Shown here: piece after piece, positions 14,362-26,639 of the stretch | Numbering within the stretch: the stretch's first letter is position 1 | Layout: each line of letters begins with the position of its first letter | DNA from: Sordaria brevicollis | Lineage: Eukaryota; Ascomycota; Sordariomycetes; Sordariales; Sordariaceae | Direction of reading: 5' to 3' | Assembly: GCA_033439795.1 (NCBI GenBank) | Contig: JAUTDP010000004.1 | Coordinates: 1,612,001 to 1,676,000 of the forward strand | Length of the DNA stretch: 64,000 bases | Made by a program: the position numbers and the translations under genes | Notes under the pieces: generated by a model | Told to the model about the DNA's origin: nothing | Databases searched by the model: none | Seen by the model: only the letters and a program-made list of their open reading frames with translations

Positions 14362-17050
14362 ATGGATTTTAGTAGTTACGAAGAGGATGAGGGAAATAAT
14401 GAGGGAGAGGAGGAGGGAAATAAGGAGGGAGAGGAGGAGGGAGATAAGGAGGGAAAGGAGGAGGGAAATAAGGAGGGAAAGGAGGAGGGAAATATTAAAT
14501 TAACCGATTAGGGCCCGAATAAAATCGCCATCCCAATTACCGAAGATATTATACCCTAACCTATTAATATAGTATAAATAGTATAATAAGTTCTAAATAT
14601 AGCGATAATACCGTAGGGTATAGCTTTTAACCGTATATAGGCTATAAATTATAGGAATAGGAAACCTACCTATTACTATTTAATTTATAACCGTATTAGT
14701 AAGCCTCGTCCTTCGAAAGTTAAGATTCGGAAAATTAGGAATAAGAAATATAGATATAAATATTATAATATTACTATTATTTTTAAATCGAATAATTAAA
14801 AATAGATTTACTAGCCGGCTTTTAACTTAGAGTTTAATAATTATAACCATTCGCCCTCAATCGATAAATCTACCTACCTTCAATACTATAAACGGATTAC
14901 TTAAATATATAGGAAGGTTATTACTTTATTTTATCAATTTAATATTAGGTTAAGGGATATTTTAATTATTATCTAATACGAATTTGAAAATAACGTTTAT
15001 ACTTAGAAGGATATCGATAATTAACGTTAGAAAATTAAAAAGGTATAATATAATAATTACGAAGCTTTAACCGTTCTTATTAAATATTTAAACGACGAAT
15101 AGGTTTTTTACGTAATTAAATAAATTTAAAATAACCCTAGTCGTTTATTTGGCGTTATTTAAATTTAGGAACTATATATATTATAGTAGAAGCGCTACCT
15201 TAAGTATTTAAGTATTAATAATATTTATAAAATTAATTAATAAATAGTCTATTATTATTTAAATATTTTATTTACTTATTTATACCCTAAATACGGTTAC
15301 CCTCTTATTATTATAACCGGTATAACGAATACCAATTCTATTTACTCTATTATATTTAATCTAATAGATAATAAGCGAATTGAAGGTTTTATTTAATTAT
15401 TTAACGCATTTAATAAGCTTCGTCGTTAATTTAAAATAGCTAAGCTAAACGTTATTTTTATAGACTTTAATAAGTAATTAAAAGAAACCGTTTCCGAAGT
15501 CTTCCCGGATATTTAATAGCAATTCTATATCTTCTATATTAATTATAACGTTCTATTGTAAGTAAAGAGGAAATAGAAGCGTAATAATAATAAAGATTTT
15601 AATAAAGATAATAACGACGACGAAGAGAGGGAGTTTATTAGATTTAACCAAAATGACCAAAAACTCTTATAGGAAAATAACGATAATATTAAATAAAAGA
15701 AAACTTTCGAAAATATTTATTATAGCCTTTTTCTATTTTAGAAGACCCTAATTTTCGCCTTTAACGAATTAACGTTTAAGGAGCGTTAAAAATAATTAAT
15801 AACCGACTTTACCGGCTAATAAAAAATCTTACTATATTTATAGAAGGTTTATATACTATAACGTTATTAATAAGTACGTTATTTTACCCGCTACTATTAT
15901 AATTTTAGCTAAATAATTACCTCTTCGAATAAATCGACGAATTATTATATTAAGGGGTATTTAATTAATAATAAAAATAATTTAATATTTCTCTTTAATA
16001 TTATTTATACTATATATAATTAGGAAGTTAAGTAATAAGTTAAATCGATTATTAATTAGGATATTAAAATCCGCGGCGAATTTTTTAGTTTAGCGTATTA
16101 GGTTTTCGGGGATTTAATTAAGCGGGTTATATATTATTATTTCGATTTATTTCGTTACGAAGTATAAATTACTAAAGTTAAATTATTTACGAAAACGCAA
16201 TTAATAATAAATTTAATACTTTATAATTACATTATATAGAAGTAATATAATATTCTTTATTACTATATAATATTATAGAAATTGGAAGTAAAAAAAGAAT
16301 TTAACCGTTAAAATATTTATTACCGCTTTTATATTAAATTACCTATAAGCGATCGAAATTTATATTTTTATATTAAGGACCTTAAAATCGTAGAAAAGAT
16401 TAAAGGTCGGTTAAAGAATAATGCGGTCGAATTCTTTAAAGAATAATAAATACTTAATAATAATATTAATAATAAGAAAAAAAAAGCGGTAGGGAAGAAA
16501 GTAGTAAGGAAGAAAGTAGTAGGGAAAAAGGCGGAAAAAAAAGGGAAAAAACCTTAAAGGGTAAAAAGGGGGAAAAAGGCCGTAAAAAGCATAAAACGAT
16601 TTAAACCGTCTTTTACTAAGCGTAAATCCTATTAAAAGACGGTTAATAAAATTAATACGGGTAATAATAATAATAATATTACTTCTATTATTAAAGTAAC
16701 TCCCGAATTAAATTCTAATTCATTCGAATCCGACCCTAAATTTATTACTTTTACTATAAAATAAGTTAAAAAGGAGAAGGCTCGAATAGCGGCTTAAATT
16801 TAAGCTTAAGTAATATTAATTTAAATTACTATTAATCGAGCGGTTAAAAGGGTTCGAAAGGGTATATATATAACTACTCCCTTAAGTAACCCTCTTATTC
16901 TATCGAATGCTACTTCCGTTTCTAATATCGGGGAGTAACCTCCCTATAAGAAATATACTATAATAAATTCGTCGGTACTTTAAACTATTACTAAAAAAAG
17001 CGGGCGGGTTATTAAACTTTTAAAAAAGAAATTGGGCAAATAAGTAATTA
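14362..17050 (+). pseudogene. MULE-1 transposase remnant
   Basis: The frame starts at an ATG followed by a very acidic Glu/Gly repeat, then runs about 890 codons interrupted by TAA/TAG only. Around 15300-15560 it shows the MULE core: a 'TNTNSIY' stretch, a hydrophobic run, 'FIDFNKQLK' containing a probable catalytic Asp, and a segment where the usual Cys...His pair reads as Tyr...Tyr (TGC to TAC and CAT to TAT are RIP products). The C terminus is Lys-rich and ends in the 'SGRVIK' pattern typical of fungal MULE transposases. It is inactive. Confidence 0.75.
14389..14493 (+). repeat. 24-bp coding minisatellite, about 4.4 copies
   Basis: Four near-perfect 24-bp purine units plus a partial unit follow the transposase start codon. 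Each encodes an eight-residue acidic unit of the form E-G-N-K-E-G-E-E. Because the unit is a multiple of three, copy-number change keeps the frame. The all-purine strand carries no C at all, so RIP on this strand could not damage it. That may explain why it is so intact. Confidence 0.85.
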
Positions 17051-17084
17051 GGTAACGGAATTTCTTAATTAATTTATATTATAT

Positions 17085-17600
17085 TAAAATACTATATCAA
17101 AATACTATACTAAAGATTATAACTTCTTATTTTGGAAAAAAATAGCAAAAAAAAGGAGGTTCCTCCGTTTTAATTATACGCCCCGCCTAAATCCCTTATA
17201 CTTCAAGCCTTACGGCGAAACGTCAATAAGAAATAAAGGATAGCGCGTTATTTATTACGGCGTACGTCCCCCTTTACCCTCGCCTACTACCCTTTATCTT
17301 CAAACTTATAATTTATATAGTATTTTTAAACCTATAGTTAACGATAATAATAATAATAATTATAAAGAGGAGAAAAACGTAATTATAATAATATAAATAA
17401 GAATCGAATACGGGTTTCTACGGTCTACGGCATTAATAATAGTTATTACTTATTAATAATAAATTATTATACTATAAGCGTCCCTATAGCACCCCTCTCG
17501 GGGCTAATAATAATCGATAATAATTTTAATACTTATAAGAGCATTTAGGGACAATTAAACGTATTCTCGTATTATTTTCAATAATAATAATAATAGGGTA
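17085..17600 (+). repeat. MULE-1 copy of a block shared with MULE-2
   Basis: This stretch downstream of the transposase is similar base by base to 30118-30625 in MULE-2, with mostly C/T and G/A differences. Landmarks include 'aaggaggttcc(t/c)ccgtt', 'aataagaaataaagg', 'ggcgtacgtcccc', 'ttcggggttaataata'-type and 'gagcgtattc'-type segments in the same order. No protein could be assigned on either strand. The terminal repeats of the two MULEs are different, so this block is the main visible homology outside the transposase. Confidence 0.7.
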
Positions 17601-20600
17601 AAGTATAAGAAAGAAGGGAAATAGCCTCGGGAACTTTACGTTACGTATTACGAACGAGATTGGGGTGCCTACGTAATAAACAACGTAATACTACCCCCGG
17701 AGTAAAAACACAGTAAAATTACTACACGGGCAGTGACACTGCCCCCGGAGAAAAGTAACACTGCCCCCGAGTAAGTCCCCGAAATAAACGAACGAAAAAA
17801 TTAAAATTTAAATCGAAAAAATACTTTACAACTTAAAAACCGGTATTTTTAATATTATACGAACCGTTACGAAATTATTTACAACCGGAGATTATAAAAT
17901 TATATTGAATAATACTATATACGAATAATATTAATAATATTAAATTTAGGTTAAAAAAGTCTTTAGCGAAAAAGTATTCGTATTTTTAAATATTATTACG
18001 TTAATTATTAAAGGGTTCCTTTAAATAAATATTATTAAATATATAAAAATAAAGGATATTATTTATAAAATATAATAAACGAATTTAACCGCTTTTATTA
18101 TTAAAATACGCTTATAAAAGAAAAGAATTAATAAAGATAGGGGATTCTTTATAATAGAAATTATAATTATAAAAATAACCGAAGTTTTCCGTAAAGGATT
18201 CTTCCTTTAGAAAAGCGGCGTATATATTTACAAACCGTTTACTTCTTCGGTTAATATTTAATAATATTTTACTTATTAAAGCGTAAAATATTTAAAGAAA
18301 TTTTATTATAATATTAATATTTATAAACGTTATAATAAGGATAAATATAATAAAGACCGCTTTAGAAAAGCGAATTACCCGTTTAACGAAAATAAGTTAT
18401 TAATTTTTTATATTCTATATAGAAAGTACGGGTATTACGCCTTCGAAAAGAAGGTATATTTTATTTTTAAAAAAATTATTACGAAGGCTATTATAAAATA
18501 CGCCGAAAGGCTATATTTATTTATATATTAGAAGGACTTTAAAAGAAATATTATATTAGAGCCGGCAATAATAAAGGACGATAAGGATATCGATTTCCTT
18601 AATACCCCTTTTACCGTTTATATTATTATTATTTATAAAAGGGAATTTAAAAGTAGAAATAAAAATTATACTTATAAATAGATTAATAAGCCTTTTACTA
18701 AACCGAAATTAATAATTAAAAGCCTAATAAATATATTTATAAATTTTTAAAACTCGGGTATTCGGAACGGCGCCGGCTTAATCGCTATTATTAAACCAAT
18801 TATTTAAAAAAAAAAGACTCCTATTCTTACTCCGCCTATAAGGTTAGAAAATATTCCTTTATAAAGTAATTAATAATTTAATTAAAAATATTCTATTAAA
18901 ATATAGGGAAATTATACGAAAGAAGGAAATTACTATTCGAATAAAAAGAAATTTATAATATTGTAATAATTTAAAAACCGGGTAGGAATTTAAACGAAAA
19001 TATTTATCGTTTATAAGGCGGTAAATATATCGGAGTAAATTATTTAAAAAAAGGGAAGGCGGTTATTTATATAAATAAAAAATAGAATTTTAAAAATTTA
19101 AATTTCTATATCGGAAAAGATTAAACTTCTATAATATTTAAAAATTCAAAGGAATTATTAATTATTTATTCGATTTATTCCTTTATTAAAACGTATAGAA
19201 TATTAAAATACGAATAAGGGTTTCCCCTCCTCGAATCTTTCGAAAAAAAAACCCCAATAAAATATTAAATTATAACCGTCGGAAATTTCAATTTCTATTA
19301 TCCCAATTAGGATTTAGAGAATAAAATTAACCCAAAAGCCGAGAAATTCTTTATATAAATATAACGGTAGCGTATATAATTCGTTACCCTTAAAGGGGAA
19401 TTAACCCGTATAAATAACGCAATACGGAAAAAGAAAAATAGAATAATTAATTATATATAAATAATATTAAAAATCGAAACCGAATATTAAAGGGCGTAAC
19501 GGTATAAATAAATCGGTTCGGACTATTATCTTTAAAAAGTTTAAATTTATATTAAAAGAAGGGTTAGGAAAACGGAAATAAAAGAAAGTTATAATTAGAA
19601 TTGAATAAATACGGAAAAAGTACGAAAAATAATATTATAATAAATTTTAATCCCGGCGAAGATCGATACGAAAGAGGAATTAGAATTTATATTCGATAAA
19701 TTCGATAAAAAAATTATAAATATAGCGGAAGAATTCGTCCCGTATTAAAAAAAAAATCGAAGGAGAAAAACGAAATAATAAACGTTAAAATATAAAATAG
19801 CGACGAAAAATATAAAGCGGAAGTAGTAAAAATAATATAAAGAAAAGATATTTTCGAATTAAATAAAATTCGTAAAAGTATCGATAAAGAAAAGAAGGAT
19901 TAATACGAAAATTTAATAAACGATATAATAAAAAGGCGTTAAAAGGGCGTTAAAGAATTTAAATAAATTTTAAACCTTCGAAAAGTAGGCCCGTATTTAA
20001 AATTATTTATTAATAAACCCGCTTAAATTTTTAATTCTTAAATAATATAAAAGAATAAAAAAAATCGAAAATTATAATAATAAAATAAATATTTTCGCTA
20101 AATATTTCTTCCCGAAAGTAAATATCCTTATAAATTATTTACCCGATTAAACCCTTCCTTTAAATATTAATAATTCGTTATTTATTAATAAATTAATTAT
20201 TAAAAAGGATATTTAAAAGGTTTCATTTCGGATAATTCCGAATAAAATACCGGGCGTCGATTAATATTCGAATAGATTTTTAAAAATTTATAAAGAATTA
20301 TTCCGAAAGGTTATAACCGTTCTTACGGCTATAAACTTTCGTTTTAAACATTTTTTATAGCAGTTTAAAAATATAAAAGTAATTATTTTTAAAAAATTAA
20401 AAAAAACCGCCGCTTAATAAAAATTGGCCGGCGCGTAAAAGCTAATTTTATTATTAAATAACGTTAGGAAAATCTTCGAAGCGTTTATCGCTAAAAAATT
20501 TATTTAAATTACGGAAGAATTTAACTTCTTACTAAAGGGTTAAATAAGTAATCGGATAGGCCGTTCGACCGAATTTATTATCCGTATCGTTACGGATATT

Positions 20601-20845
20601 ATATATATAGCTTAAAAATTCGGAGCTATTACATTATTAATACTCTTTAATTTTAAAAGCGTATTTAATAAAATTAATTATAAATAATTATTATATACCC
20701 TATAAAAAATACGACTCTTACAATAAATTTTCGAATAAGTAGCGAATTTCGTTAACGGACGAAGAAATTCCCTTTTCTTTAATAACGAAATATCCGCTCT
20801 TTATATTATAAAAGCCGGAATACTTTAAAATTCCCCCTTTTTTTT

Positions 20846-21258
20846 AGAGAAAGTCTTTTCGCACTGCCCTAAATGTCTTTATACACTGTGCTATAAAATA
20901 AAAATAAGTATAACTTATCCAAGAAAAATCCCCTCGTATTCAAAAAGGTATAGGAATTTCGCTTACTTTTTTCTCTATTTTCTGGAGGTACACTTAGGGT
21001 TAGGCAACATCTAAAATCACTCGGAAAAATAAATATATTAAGTTTGCTTTTTATAAAATAAAAGTAAATAGCCTTCGAAAACTCTAGTTATAGTGCCCCG
21101 TAAGTAGTTTAGCCCAGTACGGTTAGATAGAGAAAAAAAAGACAAAAATTTCAATATTACTCTTAAAAGGTTAGTTCAAATTTCGGTGGAATTATTAATA
21201 AAAGAAACTTCAGCGCAATGTATAAAGATATTTAGGGCAGTGCGAAAAGACTTTCTCT
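20846..21258. mobile_element. 413-bp MITE with about 46-bp inverted repeats, inserted in L5
   Basis: The two ends are inverted copies that begin AGAGAAAGTCTTTTCGCACT and continue through 'GCCCTAAAT'. The element sits in a T-run of the LINE RT region, so the target duplication (T-only, 6-8 bp) cannot be resolved exactly. No ORF is present. Unlike everything around it, the interior keeps many CpA and TpG dinucleotides, so it has been largely spared by RIP. The superfamily is unclear. Confidence 0.85.
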
Positions 21259-24200
21259 TTTTTTAATTCTTTTTATCTTCTTTATTACTTTATTATATTA
21301 AGTAAGATTCTTATTCCCTAATTAAATTTATAGCGCTAATATAATATAGGGTCTATTTCCGATTTTCCGTAGGATGAAACCGTAAGCGTTAAACGCCCCG
21401 GATAAAAACCCCGGCTACAATTCCCGGCGTAGACCTATCCACGCCGCTTCTTCGGCGTTCTACGATTATAATATATATTTACCGCCAACGCGATTAATAT
21501 CCGTTTTATCCCTTCTATTTACTATTACGCAAAAATATTAAATTATTCCGCTTTCTTAATTTATTATCCTATTCCTTTATTTACTACCGCCTTCCGCCTT
21601 CTATTTCCCTACTTATTTACCTTTTTAACCGTTATTAAATTTCCTAACCGTTAAATTTTCTTTTATTTATTTTATCCTCTTCTTCCCTTTATAACGATTA
21701 TATTTCTATTATAATTTATATTAATATAAAAATTTCCCTCCTTTAAATATAAAAACCCCTTATTTTTTAGGCTTTTTTAAACTTTTCCTTCCTTTAATAA
21801 TAATAATAATCGATTTAAAATAATTATTCCCCGTTAAAAACGCGCTAAGGCGTTCCGTAAAATAATAAAGACTTCCGACGAAAATAAAGGCGAAAATTCG
21901 TTTCCCCTTCGTTTTCTTTCGCTAACCTTTATATTTAATATAATTAATACCGATATTAAAATTAATTTCGAATATATTATTAAATACTTTATTAATAATA
22001 AATTCTTCTATATATTAAAAAAAGGGTAAATCCTCCCTCTATTATATTTTATCCTTACGTTAACCTTTTTAAAGTTGTATCCGTATTCCCCCGTATTTCG
22101 CCTATACCCTTTAATTAATTAAGGCCTTTCTCGCCTTCTTAACCGTCCTAAATTATAATATTTATATAAAGGCCATCGTTAAATCGATTTATTATATCCC
22201 TAATTACTTAAATAAATTATTATTTTTTATATTATTAATATTTCCTATTTTAATTCATTCTTAAATAAATTTAATTAAATTATTTAATATATTTTAACGG
22301 TTTTATATTATATAATTAATATATTTCGCGGTTTTTATAATTTCTATAATACTTTTTAAGAGAAGGTTATTATTAAAAATTCGATTAGTAACGAATTCTA
22401 CGACTATTTTATCCGCTTTTATATTATCGTTAAAGAATTTATTAGCGTAATTCGCCTTCGCCTTACTAATAACGGCTTTATTAATACCCTAAAGCAATTT
22501 ATTTATTATAAAAAATAATCGGTTAATAATTACCTTTAAAAAGGCTATTACGAATTCCTCCTTTCTAATAAAGATAATTTAATCGGTAATTATATTCCTT
22601 TAAATAGTATCCCCTATAATAATAATAATAATTTACCCTATAATAATAATAGTAATTTACTTTATAGTAGTAATAATAGAATTCCCTAAAATAGTAATAA
22701 TATTCGTATACTTTCTTATAATAATTCCCTAATAAAAATTAATTCGCTAATTATTTATCCTACCGGTCCCGTTCTTATTAATAATAATTAATTCGATTAA
22801 TATTAATTTATAATTAATATTATACGTTAATATATTTATTAATTCGACGAATAAAATTATTTATTCGCTAATAATAATAAAATATTAAAAATTTTAATTA
22901 ATTATAAGAAGAAATAATAATTAAATAAATCGTCGCTTTCGCAACCCAATAAATTCTTAATTAAATAAAAATCCTCCCCCCGTTTTCGTTTTAATATATT
23001 AGTAAATAAAAATAAAAGAAAAGGAAGAAAAGAAAATTAAAAGTAATAAGCGAATTCGTTTCGCCGCTCCTCTTCTAATTCGATTATTAAGCGGTATTTA
23101 TTTAATCGTCTTAACCGAAATACTTATAATAAAATTCTTTCGGCCTTAATTCTATCGTTTAAATAAATTTAAAATTATTCTTATATTTACGGCCAATTAA
23201 TTATTATAAATTACGTATTTACTATCCGGAAATATTCGAATATAATATAATAAAACGTTTTTTATCCTAATTTATATAAATAAATAAAGGTATCGATATC
23301 GGGGACTCTCCTTTAAAAAAGAAGGCCCTAAAGTTAATTACCTCTATTCTCGCTTAAACGAAGAGGGAACTCTTCGCTTTCATTAATAAATAATAATCTT
23401 TATTATCCTCCAAAGGTTAAATTCTCTTCCGCTTTTTTTTTTTTTAATCGATTATATACTATTTTATTATAATATCGTTAAATTTCGGGTCGAAATTAAT
23501 AATCGTAAATTTATACCGCCGATTTAATTTAATTACTATTATTATTAATTAATAATTATAGCGTAATATTTATTCTTTCTTTATAACGTTTTTTAATTAT
23601 ATTTTTTAATCGAAGGTTAAAAATTCCGGCGGTTATAATAATTAAACGGGTACGTTTATTACCGGGGGCGGTCCCGTTATAATCGTTATAAAATTTTCTA
23701 TTAATATTTATTCTTCCGCCTATTTAATTTTAATAATATTATTTTCTAACCTATTAACGGGTAATCGACTTCTTATTCGTTTTATTTAAATATAATTAAT
23801 TATTTAAATTATTATTCTTCGGACGAATTTAATTTAATCCGTATAGGCGAATTTCTCTTCGAAGGCTTTTATTTATTTATTAAAATAGAAATCGAATAAT
23901 AAATAAAAAGTTTTTATTTTAAAATTCTATACCGGCGTAGCTTTATACGCCCTAGCGACGACTTTTAAATATTTAATTTAATATTTAATTAATCCGATTA
24001 TTATCCTTCGGGGTTTATTATATATTTTTATCGGTTAATAAAAAATTAAAACTCTATATATAATTATATTTCGAATATATTTAATATAAATTTCCCTCGT
24101 ATAAGTAAAGGAATAATTTTAAATTTTTACGGCTAATTGGGTTAATATGTTTATTTAAATTTTTATTTTCTTTTTAATAGCTTCTATATAGGTTTAATAA

Positions 24201-26639
24201 TAAAATTTGCAATTTAATTAAACGTTTAAGAATTTTATCGATTTTATCGGTCGAAATATAATATCTTCGAATTAAAGAATTTCCGTTCTTAATACCTTCG
24301 TCCGCGTAAAATATATTAATTCTATTTTATTCGCTTCGAATTCTATACTTTTCTCCCTTACTTATTTAGAATAAATTTCTTATACCGTTTAAAATATTTT
24401 ACAATTCTCTTTAATAATCTTTATTATAGCGATAATATTAATATTATCGGCGAAACCGATTATAATTATATTTTTAACCGTAGTTAATTTGCAATATAAT
24501 AGGGTAATAAAGAGGATAAAAAGAATTAAAAAGAGGGGGGAATTTTAGGGTATTCCGGCTTTTATAATATAAAGAGCGGACGTTTTATTATCGAAAAAGA
24601 GGGAACCTCTTTATTTATTAACAAAATTCGCTATTTATTTAAAAATTTATTATAAAAATTATATTTCCTATAAAGTATATAATAATTATTTATAATTAAT
24701 TTTATCGAATACGCTTTTAAAATTAAAGAATATTAGCGATATAACGGCTCCGAATTTTTAAACTATATATATAATATTTATAACGATATAAATAGTAAAT
24801 TCGGTCGAACGGTTTACTCGATTATTTATTTAACCTTTTAATAAGAAATTGAATTCTTTTACGGTTTGGGTAAATTTTTTAACGACGAACGTTTCGAAGA
24901 TTTTCCCGACGTTATTTAATAATAAAATTAACTTTTATACGCCGGTTAATTTTTATTATACAATAGTTTTTTTTAATTTTTTAAAAATAATTACTTTTAT
25001 ATTTTTAAACCGCTATAAGAAATATTTAAAATAAAAGTTCGTAATTGCGAAAGCGGTTATAATTTTTCGGAATAATTCTTTACAAATTTTTAAAAATTTA
25101 TTTAAATATTAATCGATATTTAGTATTTTATTTAAAATTATCCGAAATAAAACCTTTTAAATATCCTCTTCGGTAATTAATTCGTTAATAAATAACGAAT
25201 TACTAGTATTTAAGGGAAGGGTTTAATTAAGTAAATAATTTATAAAAACGTTTATTTTCGGGAAGAAATATTCGGCGAAAATATTCGCCTTACTATTATA
25301 ATTTTCGATTTTTTTTACTCCTTCGTATTATTTAAAAATTAGGAATTTAAACGGGTTTATTAATAAATAATTTCGGGTATAAGCCTATTTTTCGAAGGTT
25401 TAAAATTCGTTTAAATTTTTTAACGCCCTTTCGACGCTTTTTCGCTATATCGTTTATTAAATTTTCGCGTTAATCCTTCTTTTTTTTATTAATATTTTTA
25501 TAAATTCTACCTAATTCGAAGATATTTTTTCCTTATATTATTTTTATTATTTCCGCTTTATATTTTTCGTCGTTATTTTATATTTTAATATTTATTATTT
25601 TATTCTTCTCCTTCGACCTTTCTTTTAATATAGGACGAATACTTCTATTATATTTATAGATTCTCTATCGAATTTATTAAATATAAATTCTAATTCCTCT
25701 TTCGTATTAATTTTCGCTAGGATTAAAATCCGTTATAACGTTACTTTTCGTACTTTTTCCGTATTTATTAAACTTTAGCTATAACCTTCTTTTACTTCTA
25801 CTTTTTTAACTTTTTTTCTAATATAAATTTAAATTTCCTAAAAATAATAGTCCGAATTAATTTATTTATACCGTTATACCCCCTAATATTCGATTTCGAT
25901 TTTTAATATTATTTATACGTAATCGATTATTCTATTTTTTTCTTCCCGTATTATATTACTTATACGGGTCGGTTCCCCTTTAAGGGTAACGAACTATATA
26001 TATTACTATTATATTTATATAAAGAATTTTTCGGCTTTTAAATTAATTTTATTTTTTAAATCCTAATTAGGATAATAGAGGTTAAAATTTCCGACGGTTA
26101 TAATTTAATATTTTATTAAGGGTTTTTCTTCAAAGAGTTCGAAGAAGGGAAACCCCTATTCGTATTCCGGTATTTTATATATTTTAATAAAGGAATAAAT
26201 CGAATAAACGGTTAATAACTCCTTTAAATTTTTAAACGTTATAGAAGTTTAATTTTGGCATTTACTCCACGGGCACCATGGCCGTCTTATACGGGCACCA
26301 AACCTTATCCGGGCACCAATCGGGTTAGGGTTATAAGTAACTATATAATTTTTTAGAGGTTTTTTTTAATATGACCGCGTATATACAATAACCGCACGTA
26401 AAAGACAGCGCCAAGCCCAGTCAATAGGTGGATCCCCTATTTACTTATATAAATTAAGTAGGGTATACCTATACTTAAGGCTATTAATGCCAATACTATT
26501 TCTTTTCTTTTATTCTTTTTTATCGTACACTCTAACCTCCCTTCATTAAAATTAGCTAGAATTAATCGCGTATATATCGAGTATACGTATAATCGTTATT
26601 ATAGTGCCGCTATAGAATTTAAATACGCTAATTAATCCT

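Larger units (their letters stand above)
13863..17779 (+). mobile_element. MULE-1, Mutator-like DNA transposon, inserted in L5
   Basis: Terminal inverted repeats of about 95 bp start GGGAC(G/T)T(G/A)CTCGGGGGC and contain internal repeats of a CCGGGGGCAGT-type motif. The target duplication CGAAATAA (8 bp) lies at 13855-13862 and 17780-17787, and L5 sequence reads through once the element is removed. The left and right repeats differ mainly by G/A and C/T changes, as RIP would produce. Inside are one long degenerate transposase gene and a 3' block of about 500 bp that is shared with MULE-2. Confidence 0.9.
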
